Positions 10,003-23,110 of a stretch of DNA of 64,000 nt are shown here, piece by piece. The notes beneath the pieces were generated by a model, which saw nothing but the letters and a program-made list of their open reading frames with translations, searched no databases and was not told the origin of the DNA. Origin of the DNA: Trogon surrucura (taxonomy: Eukaryota; Chordata; Aves; Trogoniformes; Trogonidae); the NCBI GenBank assembly GCA_020746105.1, contig CM036658.1, positions 12,880,689 through 12,944,688 of the forward strand, given 5' to 3'. The stretch's first letter is position 1; each line of letters opens with the position of its first letter. Made by a program: the position numbers and the translations under genes.

Positions 10003-11001
10003 CTGCCGTGGTCAACGACCTGGGGGTGGCCGACAGCGGCCCCGGCTGCAGGGAAGGTGCAGGCTCCAGCCTTTGCAGAGTTGCAAGGTCCAATGGGACG
10101 AAGCCCTGGGAGACTTGTTCTGAGCTCCCTGGTGACTGTGTTGCAAGGAGACCTACTGAGGTCCCTTTGTCTTTTCTGGGTTATATTGTCCTATGGTCCT
10201 ATCATTTTCAGTTCGTTTTTGGGGTTTTTTTCCCAGCAAATAGGCATTTTTATTTTCAGTTAACCTAGGATAAAATTAGATCTAATCTGAATAGTAACAT
10301 GAACTCGAGTGTATCCTTTAAAATCAATTCATTGTGAAAGGTGTATGACTGCTGAACTCAGATTTGAACCTGTTTGTCAGCAAGCCAAGCACAGTAAAAC
10401 AATTTTTCCAACTGTGGATGAGTACAGTCTAAATATCAAAGGATAAATCACTTTCCAAGCCCTTTTCGATCCCTAACATCCCAGTTTAGCCGGTTAGTAC
10501 TTGTCCACTGTACTTGGCTTCAGACAGCACCAAGCTGTTTCACAGAGGTTGTGGAGAGCCACCCTGAGGTAGGCCTATGTCTGCTGCAAACCGAGCAGGT
10601 TGCACACAGAGAGAGAGATATCCGTAACCAGTGACCCTCGCTGCTCCCTCACCTCCGGTCACATCATTTCCTTTCAAATCTGTTTGAACCCAGACTCCAG
10701 GGAAATCCTTTCCAGCACTTTGCTGGGAGTCCTAGATCAAATGTGGTTCCTCACTGTCTGTGTGTATGGTACACTCTGCCCCACAGTTTCAGCCTTCTTG
10801 GGTACCACCATTTCAGAAGTGCTCCTTCAAAGTGAGTAATTTCAATGGCTTGCTGTATTTTCACTTCCAGTTGTTTCCAGTTAGTAATCACAGCATCTTT
10901 ACATGAGACAGCACTGGACTCACCCTCTGAGTGAGCTTCCATTTTAAACTGATGACAATAGCAGGGTCTGCCAGATGTACCCGACTCTCTGAGAACATTT
11001 C
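10003..11001. other. Intergenic DNA upstream of GADD45G
   Basis: Beyond the purine tract the sequence returns to ordinary composition. No gene, CpG island or recognised repeat was seen up to the first CR1 copy. Confidence 0.55.
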
Positions 11002-12195
11002 TCACAGAAGCACAGCATGTTCGGGGTTGGAAGGGACCTCTGGAGATCAGTGAGCCCAACCCCCTTCCAGAGCAGGATCACCTACAGTAGATCGCACAGG
11101 AACGCGTCCAGACAAGTTTTGAATGTCTCCAGAGAAGGAGACTCCACAACCTCCCTGGGCAGCCTGGGCCAGGGCTCTGTCACCCTCACAGTAAAGAAGC
11201 TCTTCCTCTTGTTGAAGTGGAACTTCCTGTGCTCTAGCTTGCATCTATTGCCTCTTGCCCTATCACAGGGCACAAGTGAAAAGATGTTGTGTCTTCCTTC
11301 TTGATGCCCAGCCCTCGTGTATTTATACACATCAGTTAGAACCCCTCTCAGTCTTCTCCTCTTCAGACTAAATAGCCCCAGCCAGGTCTCTCAGCCTTTC
11401 CTCATAAGGCGGGTGTTCCAGTTCCTTAATCATCCTCATAGCCCTCTGTTGTACTCTCTCAAGTAAATCTCTGTGCCTCTTGAACTAGGGAGCCCAGAAC
11501 TGGATGCAATACCCTAGCTGAGGTCTCACCAGGGCAGAGTAGAGGTGGAGGAGAACCTTCCTTGAACTACTGGACACACTCTTCTTAATGCACCCCAGGA
11601 TACCACTGGCCTTCTTGGCCACACAGGCACATTGCTGTCCCATGGAAAAATTATTGTCCACCAGGATTCCAAGGTCCTTCTCCACAGAGCTGCTCTCTAG
11701 CAGATAGCCTCCTAACCTGTACTGGTACATTTTATTATTATTTTATTATTTCTTTCAAGGTGAAGGACTCTGCACTTTTTCTTGTTGAACCTCATTAAGT
11801 TCCTCTTTGCCCAGCTCTCCAGTCTGTCCAAATCTTGCTGAATGGCCGCACAGTCTCCTGGTGTATCAGCCAAACCTCCAAGTTTCGTATCATCAGCAAA
11901 CTCACTGAGAAGACGTTCTGTTCCATCATTAAAGTCATTGATAAAAGTGAACTGGACCCAATACTGATCCCTGAGGGATGCCACTAGTTACAAGTCTCCA
12001 GATGGACTCAGCACCATTGATCTCTTTGGGCTGTTTTGTAGCCAGTTCTTAATCCATCTCAATGTTTGTTCTTCTATCCTACGCTTCCTGAGCTTGCTCG
12101 TGAGGATGTTATGGGAGACTGTGTCAAAAGCCTCACTAAGGTCAAGGCAGACTACATCCACTGGTCTCCCTTCATCTACTAATTCAGTCACGAAT
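11002..12195 (-). mobile_element. CR1 LINE, 5'-truncated, with decayed reverse transcriptase
   Basis: This is the longest CR1 copy in the window (about 1.2 kb), in minus orientation. Its 3' terminus (11002-11030) keeps degenerate CACAGAAG/CACAGCAT octamers. Minus-strand frames show the CR1 reverse transcriptase: CLDLSEAFDTVSHNI (12191-11988), EFADDTKLGG with the catalytic FADD box (11984-11712), SSSVEKDLGILVDNN with LYSALVRPQLGY (11730-11485), and the C-terminal region (11330-11082). These pieces lie in different frames with stops between them, so the copy is dead. The 5' part (endonuclease and ORF1) is missing, as in most avian CR1 insertions. Confidence 0.95.
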
Positions 12196-15100
12196 GGTGA
12201 CTGAACTCAGGTGATATTTACAGAAATCTTAGGTGATATCTACAGAGATCTCTGGACTGGGGAGACAACTCTCGGTTGTAATCACCAAATCTCAAGTGTA
12301 ACAACCTCTTTCACCCTACTAATATGGAAAGACGTTCTCAAATTCTGAACTCATGTGAGTAACCTGGCATAGAAAATTTGTGTGAGCAGGGCATAAATTC
12401 TTAAGTTAGTTTTCTTTAAAAAAAATGCATGAGAATTTTTCTGAAAACTATTTCCCAGTCCATATTCATGAAATGGCAATCGTGTCCACTTGCTGGAATG
12501 AACATGGTGTACACAGCATGTACCATTCATTCTCAAAAGGTAAAAATTCCTTGTATGTCTGCCCCGATTTTTTTTCTAAATATATAGATGGGGAGAAATG
12601 CAGAAGAATATCTTGAGTGGTAGATGGCAGTTTCAGGTTTTCTTATGATATTGGGCTAGAAGTGTTGAAGTGCCTTTTTCTGATGTACTACAGCTTCAAT
12701 GCAAGATAAAATAAGTGAAGAATCCAGGACTGATTCAGAGCTTTGAAAAATTATTATATTAACTATGACTTTGATGAGTTTCATATCCCAGTGGAAATTA
12801 AAGTTGCTTAAAATGGATCAAAATTAGTAGGTCAAGGTAAATCGTAATACGTAACAGTGCACGTGTAGTAGTAGTATATACTACATCAGTATATACATAT
12901 GTAAGTACCTAAATAATAAACTGATGTACAGAACCATACCAACACATTAATTCTTTCATGTGCAAGCTTCCAGTTCTGGCTTAATGACACAGCACCCAAG
13001 AGTCAGGGCTTCTTGTCATCACACTCTTAAGTTTGCCCCATTATTCCTGGGTCTCCTAGCACAGATGGCGCTGAAGATCACGAAGCATTGCTAGACACTT
13101 GACTTACCTCATTTCAAACCACAGTATCAACACCACGATGCAGCACAGGAAGTGCAGAAAGGAAAGCTGTGCCTGCCCAGCTCCCGTCCCCATTTTGAAG
13201 GCATCAGTTCTTCAGGCTTGATATCTCAGGTGTCTAATAAGCAAACTGAACTTCAGTGGAGATGGGCTCTGCTGCTTGTTCTCTTGGCATTTCCCTCCCA
13301 TGTTTTTCATACATCCATAAAAGAAAAAAAAAAAAAAAAAGACATGAGGTGTCCTTTTTTGTTCTTCATCATTCCTGGCCATGAACACAAAGAGTAAGGG
13401 TGCTGAAAGTTCCATCTAAAAGTGGAAATTACATCCTCCATTGTCACAGGACACCTGAGCACACTTGGGCACGCCTAAATGTCCTCAGTATGCTATATGT
13501 CACATACTGAACATCAAAACCCACTTCTGTAAAGGAACTACAATATAATCTAAGCATTTGGTGAAAAACTGGAAGGAACCAGACCACTGGTGGATTAGCT
13601 GTTTAGTGCTTGAAGCTGTGCTGTAGATCAAGGGGTGGGGTGTGGCAGGAATATCACATGGCAACAGTACTGAGACATGAATAAGCGGACTTTTGCCATT
13701 GTATTTAACAGCAGTGGTATAACGCCAGTGTCACTTCCCCGTGCTCTGTAGCTTGGCCTGCAAACCCCTTTTCTTACTGGCATCTTCAGCGAATCACGAG
13801 GCGTGCCTCAGCAAAACTGATACTGCATTCACAGTCAAGCTGTGACCTCTGGTGGACATCTAAAATATTACCCCTACAAAAAATGATTAGACAGCCCACT
13901 AGCAAACAGTACACATATTCGGTCCCTTAAAGTATTTTGTACAAATTTAGTAAAACCGAAAAGAGTATACATTGATGTCTCCTACATGAAGAAAACTCCT
14001 AAAACAGCCCCTCAATCTTACAAAAAAGTAACAGGGAAATAATGGTATATTCGATCACAACAAAGGCAAGTAACCTAGCAGAGCATAACAGATAGATTAC
14101 ACTCTGTATAGTCGATAATAAGCACGGTATTATCATTTTGTGACGAAAATAATAGTGTATCTTCAACTTAAGAGCAGCAGACACAAACAGCACCATAAAA
14201 GCTGTGGCAACAGTCAGCCAAGCCGTGGGTATTTCACACTGCCCAAACCTGCCTGGTCCTTTCCTGGCTTGTGCTACGTACCTAGACTTCCCATCAGAAA
14301 TAACCTTTTTACCAAGATATATCAGTGCTTTCTGTTCAGATGGAGTACTTCCAGCCACAAGTCTTTCCAAATCCATCTCTTCCAGGCCCCCATCCTGTAC
14401 TCTACCTTTGCAGTCTTACTGTCCTCACCCAGAAAGCTTTGCTCTCCAGATACATCTCACAAAGTAAAAACTAAACAAAAAACCTTTCTGCAAAACCTAC
14501 AAGTTTCAGGAAGCAGGGCTCTGTTCCCAGCTTCCTCTACAAATCCTCTGGCTAATACCAAGCTGGTTTTGTGTTTCCATCAGACCAACAGGTCACTTAC
14601 CTAATCTTTGTATTATTACTTTCCACCAATTGTTACACAGATGCTGCCAATCCTCCAGTTAATTAGACTGCTCCCTCTGTTCATATTCTCTGTTCTGTGG
14701 CACTTTTGCCACACAAATGCCACCTGCTACAACCAAATTTCCATGACCTATATGGGTCAGAGACACTTAATTTGTGGAGAAAGCAGTGAAGTAAGAGTTT
14801 TTGAAGCAGCTTCTTTTTATTAAAAAAAAATAAACCTGTGTATTATAAGTCTCAGTTTAAAATGATGCTATGGGGCTAGAAGTAGTAGTCTTCTGAATTG
14901 TTTTACCATTTAGTTAAAAGAACCAACTATTCCTACAAATAAAACTGAAATGCTATAGATGGATGGATGACATTTTATTGGCTGCATAAACCTGAATATT
15001 ATAGAATGTTGTGCAAATGAGCAGATCCCTTGTTTCTGTCACCTTTTCAAGTTTTGTGCTAAAGAGGGCAAAAGTACCTCCTGTATTAATTTGGTTGTTT

Positions 15101-15238
15101 GAGTTTTTGTACAGACAGTGGCATATTGCATCAAGTAGCCAAAAGTGGTTTTTTGTGAGCATTGCTGGATTCACACCACTAGCTCATTTTTCCCGTCCTA
15201 TCACAACAGACTCTACTTGTCTTTCTTATAAGACCGTT
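12196..15238. other. Intergenic DNA
   Basis: No gene recognised. It contains a short perfect palindrome (GTAGTATATACTAC, 12871-12884) and an A17 run at 13324-13340. Several open frames of 60-154 codons occur (for example around 14140-14604), but none has a recognisable domain or splice context. Confidence 0.5.
13324..13340. repeat. Poly-A tract (A17)
   Basis: Seventeen A residues following AAG, with no retroposed body identified beside it. Confidence 0.85.
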
Positions 15239-15740
15239 TAAGTACTGGAAGACCACTATAAGATCTCCCTGAGGCCTCTCTTCTCTGTGCTGAACAGCCC
15301 CAACTCTCTCAGCCTTTCTTCATAGGAGAGGTGTTCCATCCGTCTCATCATCTTCATGGTCCTCCTCTGGACCCATTCCAACAGGCCCATGTATTTCCAG
15401 TGCTGAGGACTTCAGAGCTGGACACCGTACTCCAGGTGGCATCTCACCAGAGCAGAGCAGAGGGGCAGAACCACCTCCCTTGACCTGCTGGCCACGCTTC
15501 TTTTGATGCAGCCCCAGATGCGATTGGCTTTCTGGGCTGTGTGTGCACATTGCTGGCTCTTGTCTAGCTTTCCATCCACCAGCTGCCCCAAATCCTTCTC
15601 CATGGGCCTGTTCTCAATCCCTTCAACCCCCAGCCTGTATTGATACAGGTGATTGCCCCAGCCCATGACCTTGCACTTTGCCTTGTTGAACCTCATGAGG
15701 TTCACATGGGCCCATTTCTTGAGCTTGTCCAGGTCACTCA
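15239..15740 (-). mobile_element. CR1 LINE internal fragment lacking its 3' end
   Basis: Minus-strand translation gives typical CR1 reverse-transcriptase C-terminal sequence: [19 protein letters not shown], then [31 protein letters not shown] and [12 protein letters not shown] (within 15780-15412). It continues leftward into the SLLCSGEM-type region in a shifted frame. Unlike a normal CR1 copy the left side starts abruptly near 15239, without the terminal 3' segment and octamers. A later deletion or rearrangement probably removed the end. Stops and frameshifts make it inactive. Confidence 0.9.
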
Positions 15741-18700
15741 AACTTCTAGAAGTTTTACAGAGATGGCTATTTTTAGTCAACTCTTACACAGGTGGGAGTT
15801 TGAAAGGTATAATTCTGAAAACACATACTTGGATAGATGAAGAGCCAAGTACAGCAGAGACCTAGGGAAGGGAAGAAATACTGCACACAGCAACTCGTAC
15901 TGGAGAAACTCTGTATATTCTGCCTTTCTTTGCTTTGATAGACAACAACCCCTACCTGATAGTGTAAATGGATATCACTATTTGCAACACCTTGTAATCT
16001 GGCATCAGTTAAAAGCATCAGCCAGCCAATGTAGCTGAGTGTCTGGGAACAGGACACAACTGACCATTCTTGAAACTGGTTGTTTGAAAAGGCTTCTTTA
16101 TCCCCTTCTCATCTCAAAATATAGTTCTATTTGCCCCAGTAGGTTTGCTTTCATTGACACACTTACATGGAAATATTCAGCAACTTCAAGCAATTTTTTT
16201 CTCTTCGCAAACAATTTATTTACACAGCTGTTTACAGTCATGCACTGCATGTATCTAGGCATGTGATGCCTTAAAGATGGTCACATAAGTCTCCAACATA
16301 GCATTCCATATTTGGTTTTCATATTTTAAACAAGACATACATCTCATGCCCACCTCTGTCCAACAAAAGTGACTAATGGAGTTACAGACAGGAAAAGCTT
16401 TTCTTTTCATACTTATCTTCAATGCTACAGTACTACACCAAGTTATGCTCCTGAGAGACCTACCTTGATGTGCATCACCAGGAAAAAAAAAAAAAGAAAA
16501 AGCTAAAAATAGACAAATCTGTGTTGCCTATTCATTCTGTGTTTAGACTGTGATGAGCTGCAACTGTGCAAAGAATACGTGTCTGGAACAACCAATGCCC
16601 CTGCCCTCCCCAGCCCAGTGCCAAAATCTGTGTAATTCCCATCCTACTGGGAGCTGAGAAGGGCAGTCTGAAGCAGCTTATGGGGAGCAGCTGATACCAT
16701 GTCAGGGAACCTTTTGCTATACCCCAGCTCAGGTGTTCCTCAGAAGCCCTGGGAGGCATGATGATTTTTTAATTTTGATTTTGGTTTTAATTAACAGCTC
16801 CTAAAACCTGGGTTTTCTTGGCAATGCTTTCTTTCTTTCAGACCAGAGTTTTATCAGGGCGAATTTTTCAGGATCCTCTCCTGGGATTTATGTGTATCTG
16901 TAGGTCCAGCAACTGCAACCTTATTGTGCATTCATGGCAGCTCTGACTGGCTGCGTATGACTGAAAATCCTAGACACATTCATAGCCCATATGCACCACA
17001 GCTGCATAACACCCAGCTCAGTAAACTCTGTGTTTTCAGGCCAAACTGGACAGATTGTGCATGCACGTGCAATTGGAATCTGTGTGCCAGGAAGTCTGCA
17101 GTGTCAGGTTTGCTATCCTTGGGCACACACCTTTGTCCAGGAGTGCCTGGAAACCTTACATAGGAGTGTGACTTTGGACAGGGGTTCAGGGTTAGAAAAT
17201 TACATAAGTGGCTAATAATTCAAGACAGAAGAACAGGCGCAAATCCGAGCTTCAAAAATCCCAGGTTCTGACTCTCCATCCACACAGCACTGCAACTCTG
17301 TGGCTGCTGTCAATAACAGCCTAAAGTGAGGCTCAATAACAAATAAAACTGTGAATATAGCTGTTTTTCATTCCCATTTACCTTAGTTCCTCCACATATT
17401 TTTTCTGCCGTATGTGTTAATGTGCTGCACAGGGCCCCCCCTCTGCCAGCAGAGTCAAACTACTGAAAAACAATCTTATTTTGCTAGTTCTCCAGTCCAA
17501 CCAGATGACATTAAGGACTGCTTTGAAGGACAACATTGGCTTTCCCAGTGTCGATGTCTCCATACGATGTCATGGGGAATTTTTTAACAGCTGAACATAA
17601 CTTGATCATCATAACATTAAAGAATATGATTTTTATTTTTTTGTATACTGAACTTCCTTAGAGATGCCAACAGTAGTTAAAAATTAAATGCTTAAGATGA
17701 TCACTGAGCAGCTGTCTGTGTTTCAATGAAAGAAGAACACAGATTTTCCTTAGCCCAGATGCTGCCAGAATTACTCATTTCACTGGGTTATTCTGCAGCA
17801 TGAAAAAAATGTAACTCACAAAGAAGGCAGATGTTTGCCCTATGTCAAGTGCTTCTCATATCTCAGCATAAGACTGTCTAATGGAACTTTTATTGCAGAG
17901 ATGTGCCTAGCTGAGCGACATAATCTCATCCTTCATTAGTTCTTTGGTGTCTTCTGCCTTAGGGCATAACAGAACAGACAATCTGAGAATGAAAACTCAG
18001 ATGGTCCATCTAGATGTTAAACGAGGAACTCTGAGTTCTTCCATGTGTGTTTTCCTGATCAAAAAAAAAATTCTATGGGAGTGGCTTGTATCTAAAGAGA
18101 TTTGATGGAGTCAGGGTTACTTTGTCTTGACCCTTTTCTTTAAAACAAATTGAAAGGTAAGAATATTAAAATCTTTACTGACCTGTTATTTGCCAAGTCA
18201 CCTCTGCACATGGTCATTTTCCCTGATCACAAGCTACATCAGATCAGTGCATTTATATCATCCCATCTTTGTGATAGCGAAAGAAAAATAAGCTTAAAGC
18301 TAGCAAATGGACATATTTTCTCATTCCGTTTCACCTGCCCAAGACAAAGACATTTTCTTTAGATATTAAGAAGTATGTTAATTAAGTTGCTACATAATGG
18401 TATCTAGAAGTTCAGATTTCCTCTTTGAGGGACATGCTCCAAACACCACAGTGAGAAGTGAGACATGAATGTCCCCCATAATGTGAAATCCAGTTGCAGT
18501 CTTTGATGCATAAGAATACAAAAAAAAGCAAGTGATGACAATTGATAAATGCGCAGAAATATTACCTAACATTTAGATGCAGTTTAGCACTATACAGGAG
18601 AAGACCAGTTGGGAGCTAACGGTTATGAAATTACTTCAGTAGGACTATGTCCTGGCTTGAGATAAACAGAACCGATATTGTTCAGTGATTTTTACTTTTC

Positions 18701-19343
18701 AGCTCAGTCTCCTCCGAGAGACTGCACTTTCTGAAGTCAGCAGCATGTTTTTGCAGACAGTGTCTGCTACTGGCAGTGATAACACCTGATGTTTGCAGTC
18801 ACTGCCTGGGATTAGTACACAAAAAAAATTCTTGCTTATACTTATATCAGTAGTAACCAAGGTCACTACTAGCTCTTGTATGCCAAGCTAGTAGTATTGG
18901 AAAGTAAAAAAATCACAAAGAAATAAAAAGTTACACCCCCAGTGAGTAACAAACAAAACAAACAAACAACAAGAATACTCCATTCAATATACATCATATT
19001 CAATATAAAACTGAAAAATCACGAGAGTTAAGTCCTCTTCTGCAATGACCAGCATCCAAGGAGGACTCTTCTGCCTTTAATTCCAGTCCTGAGTTCCTAC
19101 ATCCAACTCCTACATCCAACTCCCCTCTACTGCTGAGTCTGAGACTTCCCCAGTGCCTACCTGCTCTGCAGCATCAGTGATGATAACTATCAGAAAAGAA
19201 GCCAAATTCAGTTATCAGTTTTATACGTATATGCATATAAAACTATATGCATCAAAACTATTTAGTTTCCTTTTTCAATTCAAAAGTCTCTCCACCTCAT
19301 TCCCTTTTCCTTCCTATTTGGAGAGAAGGTTAGAAAGCGTCTG
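15741..19343. other. Intergenic DNA
   Basis: No gene, CpG island or clear transposable element recognised. There are scattered A-rich runs (about 16482-16502 and 18060-18070) and a (CAAA)n-like stretch near 18950-18972. Short open frames have no recognisable domain. Confidence 0.5.
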
Positions 19344-19428
19344 TCACAGAATCACAGAATGTTAGGAGCTGGAAGTGACCTAGAAAGATCATCTATTCCA
19401 ACCTCCTTGCCAAAGCATGATCACGATC
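19344..19428 (-). mobile_element. CR1 LINE 3'-end fragment
   Basis: The sequence begins with TCACAGAATCACAGAAT, the hallmark CR1 3' octamer, followed by the GGAGCTGGAAGTGACC and CCAACCTCCTTGCC segments typical of the CR1 3'UTR. Only about 85 bp remain, a severely 5'-truncated copy. Confidence 0.88.
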
Positions 19429-21950
19429 TGTCAGCGCTCAACAACAGAGTATTATTCCTGGCTATGACATTTTACTAGTGAAGAGTTTTAGTCAATTGAT
19501 CTTGAAATTCACTGAGACACTTTCAACTAGTTTTTCATTAAAATACGTTTATGCCAACTGGCTAATCTGTGATTGTTTCTGTGTTGCTTTTTACTTCCTA
19601 GCCTTCTTGTGTTCCTATGTGTAATTCCTTGTTATTTTCCTGTGTAGCCCTACACACCAGTCACTGAAAATGGGATTCTGGACCAAACACATAAGTCACA
19701 GGTTTTTCTCTACACATTAGGTGTTCATCTAGCAAGCAGGAGTAGGCAAGGACACAGATGGGTGTGCATAAGAAGCAGGTGGCAGGCAGCCTTCCTTTGA
19801 AGCATGTTTTGTGATCATTACTGTCTGGGGCACGCGTATGACACTCTTTCCAGAAAATGTGGATACAGGCTGTGCACCCTGGGCTCTCAGGGCTTAGTTG
19901 TAGGAGGCAGATTTGGCTGAGCTGTGGAGAAGCAGCATTAGAAGTCTAAAATTACTCTAGACATTCACATAGGCAAGAATTCTGTTCTGGGAATGTCTCT
20001 AGTGAGAGCTGAGGCACACACACACAGAAAGCATACGGGAATAAGAACTTTGCCTTTCAACTTGCATCCACTCAGCCCCTATACTTACGAGTCTTTCTGT
20101 AGCTCTGTACTCAAAGCCCTGCACAACATTTTTAAGAGGCAGTGGTTCTTCAAGGTCCCAGACGAGTTTATTGAACAATGACTCCTCTCCTCATGACTCT
20201 GCATTTGATAATTCATTTTTGGTCAGAGTATTGCATTTCCCAGTATGCAGTTCTGCCTCTGTAATTTGTCTAATATTGATAAGGGAGTCCATTAGCAAGC
20301 TCTTTGGCTTGTGCCTCCAAAATTTCTGAGAAAAAGATAAGGATGCTGAAGTGGACCTTCACGAGTTATCTTGCACAGTGACTTCATCCTTTATTTAGGG
20401 GTGAGGAATGAGTAGAATTACTGGGAGACACACAATGATCTAGTCTGTTTTTTCATATTCTTCAGTAATCTGCTGAATAGATGAGTGTTAAATTGAAGAA
20501 ACAAAGATCTACCTGCTACTACAAGAAACATCAGAAACCAGAAAATCTAAGTTATCATTTAAGGTAGTATTTTCAGTCACTTAAAGCAAAATAGTTTAAA
20601 TATTTGGTAGTGTATGTAAGAGCTTAACATTTTCGTACTAGTATTCAGTCCTTTCTGTGTGAAACAGACCTCTAGTGGTTAAACTAGACATTTCTTCAAA
20701 CACTTACTGGCCTACAAAGCCCTACAAGCCACACTTTTGGGGAAATCCTCCATTCAGGATCCTGGCTGAAGGTTTTAAACTCTAAGAATGGCATAAGATT
20801 TTTAGAAATGCAATTCCCCATGTCTCCAGTTTGTGTGCATACAGTAGGAGGAAAATGTGAACATCACTTATCAGTTACTCAACTCCTATTCAGTGTTTAG
20901 GATACACACATTTGGAGATGTGGCCCACTCAAAGCTGATTAAGGAAGTCTGGAAGCATTGGTATCAATATTTTTATAAGAAGAATTAATTTGCAAGAGAC
21001 ATCTTCTTCCACTGCACACTGCTGAGCAACAAGCGGTCATCATTCAGAGCACAAAATCACCTGTAAAACATGTTCCCTAAAAAAGACAATTACTGAAGGA
21101 AAGGAACTCCAGAAATTATACATGTAGCTTGAAATATGCTAGCAAGGATTAGAGAGAGTACTGGCCAAGTAATCTTGTATTACAGTTCAAACTGGGGAAA
21201 TGACTGTAGTATTTGGTCATCTCTGTTCTTCAGAAGAGGAAGAGTGTTCGGTAGTCTGAACATCAGGGCATCTAACTCGGTACAAGATTATATGTAACTC
21301 TGGATAAAATGGTAAATCTCTGTGCCTGGCCTAGGTCCACCTGTGTAAAACAGAATCAGCAGACTGGTTAAATCTCTTCATGTTCTCTGTCATTTTAAAT
21401 CTCTCCAGTTCTTGGAATCATGCTAGTGAAGGGAAGCTTTTTTTTTCATTTTTGAGTTAAACCTTTCTGACTCTCACAGCTTGCAAGAAAACCTGGGAAT
21501 AAATGAACCATGGAGACTGACATTAAAATAGAATTCTAAAAATCTGCAAGTTTTGAAGAAAATCTCTTTAAACCAAAATTCATTACTTTTTTTGCGGGCC
21601 TGACTCATAATTTATTTATTGTTTTTGTCACTTGAGGTTGAAAGAGCTTGTAGTAAATGTTGCATTTCTAAAACTCCTTCCTGGTCTTGTCTAATCTGTG
21701 ATACCTTTGGATTGTTTCCCTTGTACTGTGATGTCCTTAGGTTAACTAATGCCTTCAGCTGACACCACAATGTGAATGATAATAATGCTGAATTTTAAAC
21801 CAAGTGAGTCAATTAAAAGATTCTTTTTTATATTACTTTTCAGCAGCAAGGTTATAATGTAATGGTGGCTGCCAAGTTCAGGCTATATGTCAGCCTTCAT
21901 CTGCTAAGCTCGCCTGCTCAACTCCTACGTTGGGGATGAAAGGATGGGGT
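19429..21950. other. Intergenic DNA
   Basis: AT-rich sequence with no recognised gene or repeat. The longest open frames are about 60-75 codons and resemble chance frames. Confidence 0.5.
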
Positions 21951-22231
21951 ATCACCAAGGATGGAGACTCCAACAGCTCCCTGTGCAACACCTGCCAGTG
22001 TCTCATCATCCTCACAGTAAAAAAGGGTTTCCTGATGTTCAAGAGGAACCTCCCATGATTCAGGAGGCAACTCCCACTGCCTCTGGGAACTGTCACTGGG
22101 CACCAGTGACAAGAGCCTGGCTTCATCCTCTCTGGACCCTGCCTTCAGGTTTTTGTGTAGACAGATGAGATCCCTCTGAGCCTTCTCTTCTGGCTGAACA
22201 GTCCCAGCTCTCTCAGTCTTTCCTCCTATGT
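21951..22231 (-). mobile_element. CR1 LINE internal fragment
   Basis: Minus-strand translation carries the diverged CR1 ORF2 C-terminal signature, including NIRKPFFTVRMMRHWQ and HRELLESPSL within 22126-21890. It runs rightward into the CR1 segment that reads CTCTCTCAGTCTTTCC on the plus strand. The 3' octamers are not present on the left, so this copy too has lost its end. Confidence 0.82.
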
Positions 22232-22449
22232 TTTAACAAAATGGAGGTGCTGCCTGATAAAAATAGCTAAACATGTCAAGGTTTTCCCAGCAGTGGGAAA
22301 CAAACACCAGAGCCCAACAGCTACATGCTGCTTTTGCTGCATCTTTAGCTTTGGTTTTAAATTATTACATTATCAGCTTCTCTCTAAGTGAGCAAAGTTT
22401 TGCTGACCAACAGTATAAAAATACACCAAAATAAATAGGTCTGGTAAAA

Positions 22450-23110
22450 CAAGAGCACATACCCGCCCGCACAACACTAGGAATTGCCAGTGTCAAGGAA
22501 AAGCGCTCCACGCAGTCACTTGCCGGGCGGGACCTCCCTTCCTCACATATCGAAAAACACTGCTCTCCCTCTCGGCAGCCAGCCAGCTCGTCAGCGAAGC
22601 TGAAGGTGAGGCTAATCAAAGCCAAACCTTTGGATTTTCACCCATAAAGGCAGAGGGGTCGCCGGGGTCCGCCGTGGCCGGTGCGCCTATCTGGCGCTCT
22701 CCCTTTTGCCGGGCGGCAGTTTTCTTCTTCCTAATGCTTTTATGCCACAGGGGAGGTTTAGGATCCGCTTCTTTTTATATAGGTCCCCACTCGCCCGAGG
22801 TGTTCTCCTCCTACACTCGTGGCCCCTTGGGCCACGATTAAGAAAAAGAGGCGGTGCTGCTCCCGCACGGATTGCGCCGCACGCCCCCGGCGACCTGCGG
22901 CCAAGTCACTTCACAGCGCTGCTCGCCAGGTGTCACCCACGGATTACACCCCTGCAGATCTGCTGAACGCAGCCTGCTAACAGGCGTTTGGAAACCTGTG
23001 GAAATCCTTACGTCAGCGTTGGGTTTTGTCTGACAGCCACCACCAGGCCAGTCATCCGTGTCTCGCAGCGAAACGAGACCGGACGCGTACCTTTACCGTT
23101 CACTGCAACG
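22450..23110. promoter_or_regulatory. Orphan CpG-rich island
   Basis: About 660 bp of CpG-dense sequence (roughly 50 CpG dinucleotides by eye) between AT-rich flanks, with no recognisable gene attached. It includes a TATATA motif at 22776-22781 in GC-rich surroundings and an ATF/CREB-type site TTACGTCA at 23008-23015. It could be a promoter of an unannotated lncRNA, an enhancer-type CpG island serving GADD45G or SEMA4D, or a decayed promoter. Open frames across it show no known domain. Confidence 0.6.
23008..23015. promoter_or_regulatory. ATF/CREB-type site TTACGTCA
   Basis: TTACGTCA (reverse TGACGTAA) is a near-palindromic CRE/ATF motif located inside the orphan CpG island. A function is inferred only from the motif and its setting. 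Confidence 0.45.

Noticed and set aside
9269-10268. Long plus-strand frames (200-284 codons) rich in Pro, Arg, Gly and Lys
   Set aside because: They run antisense to the GADD45G promoter and first exons and through a homopolymer and a purine tract. The composition is that of non-coding GC-rich DNA.
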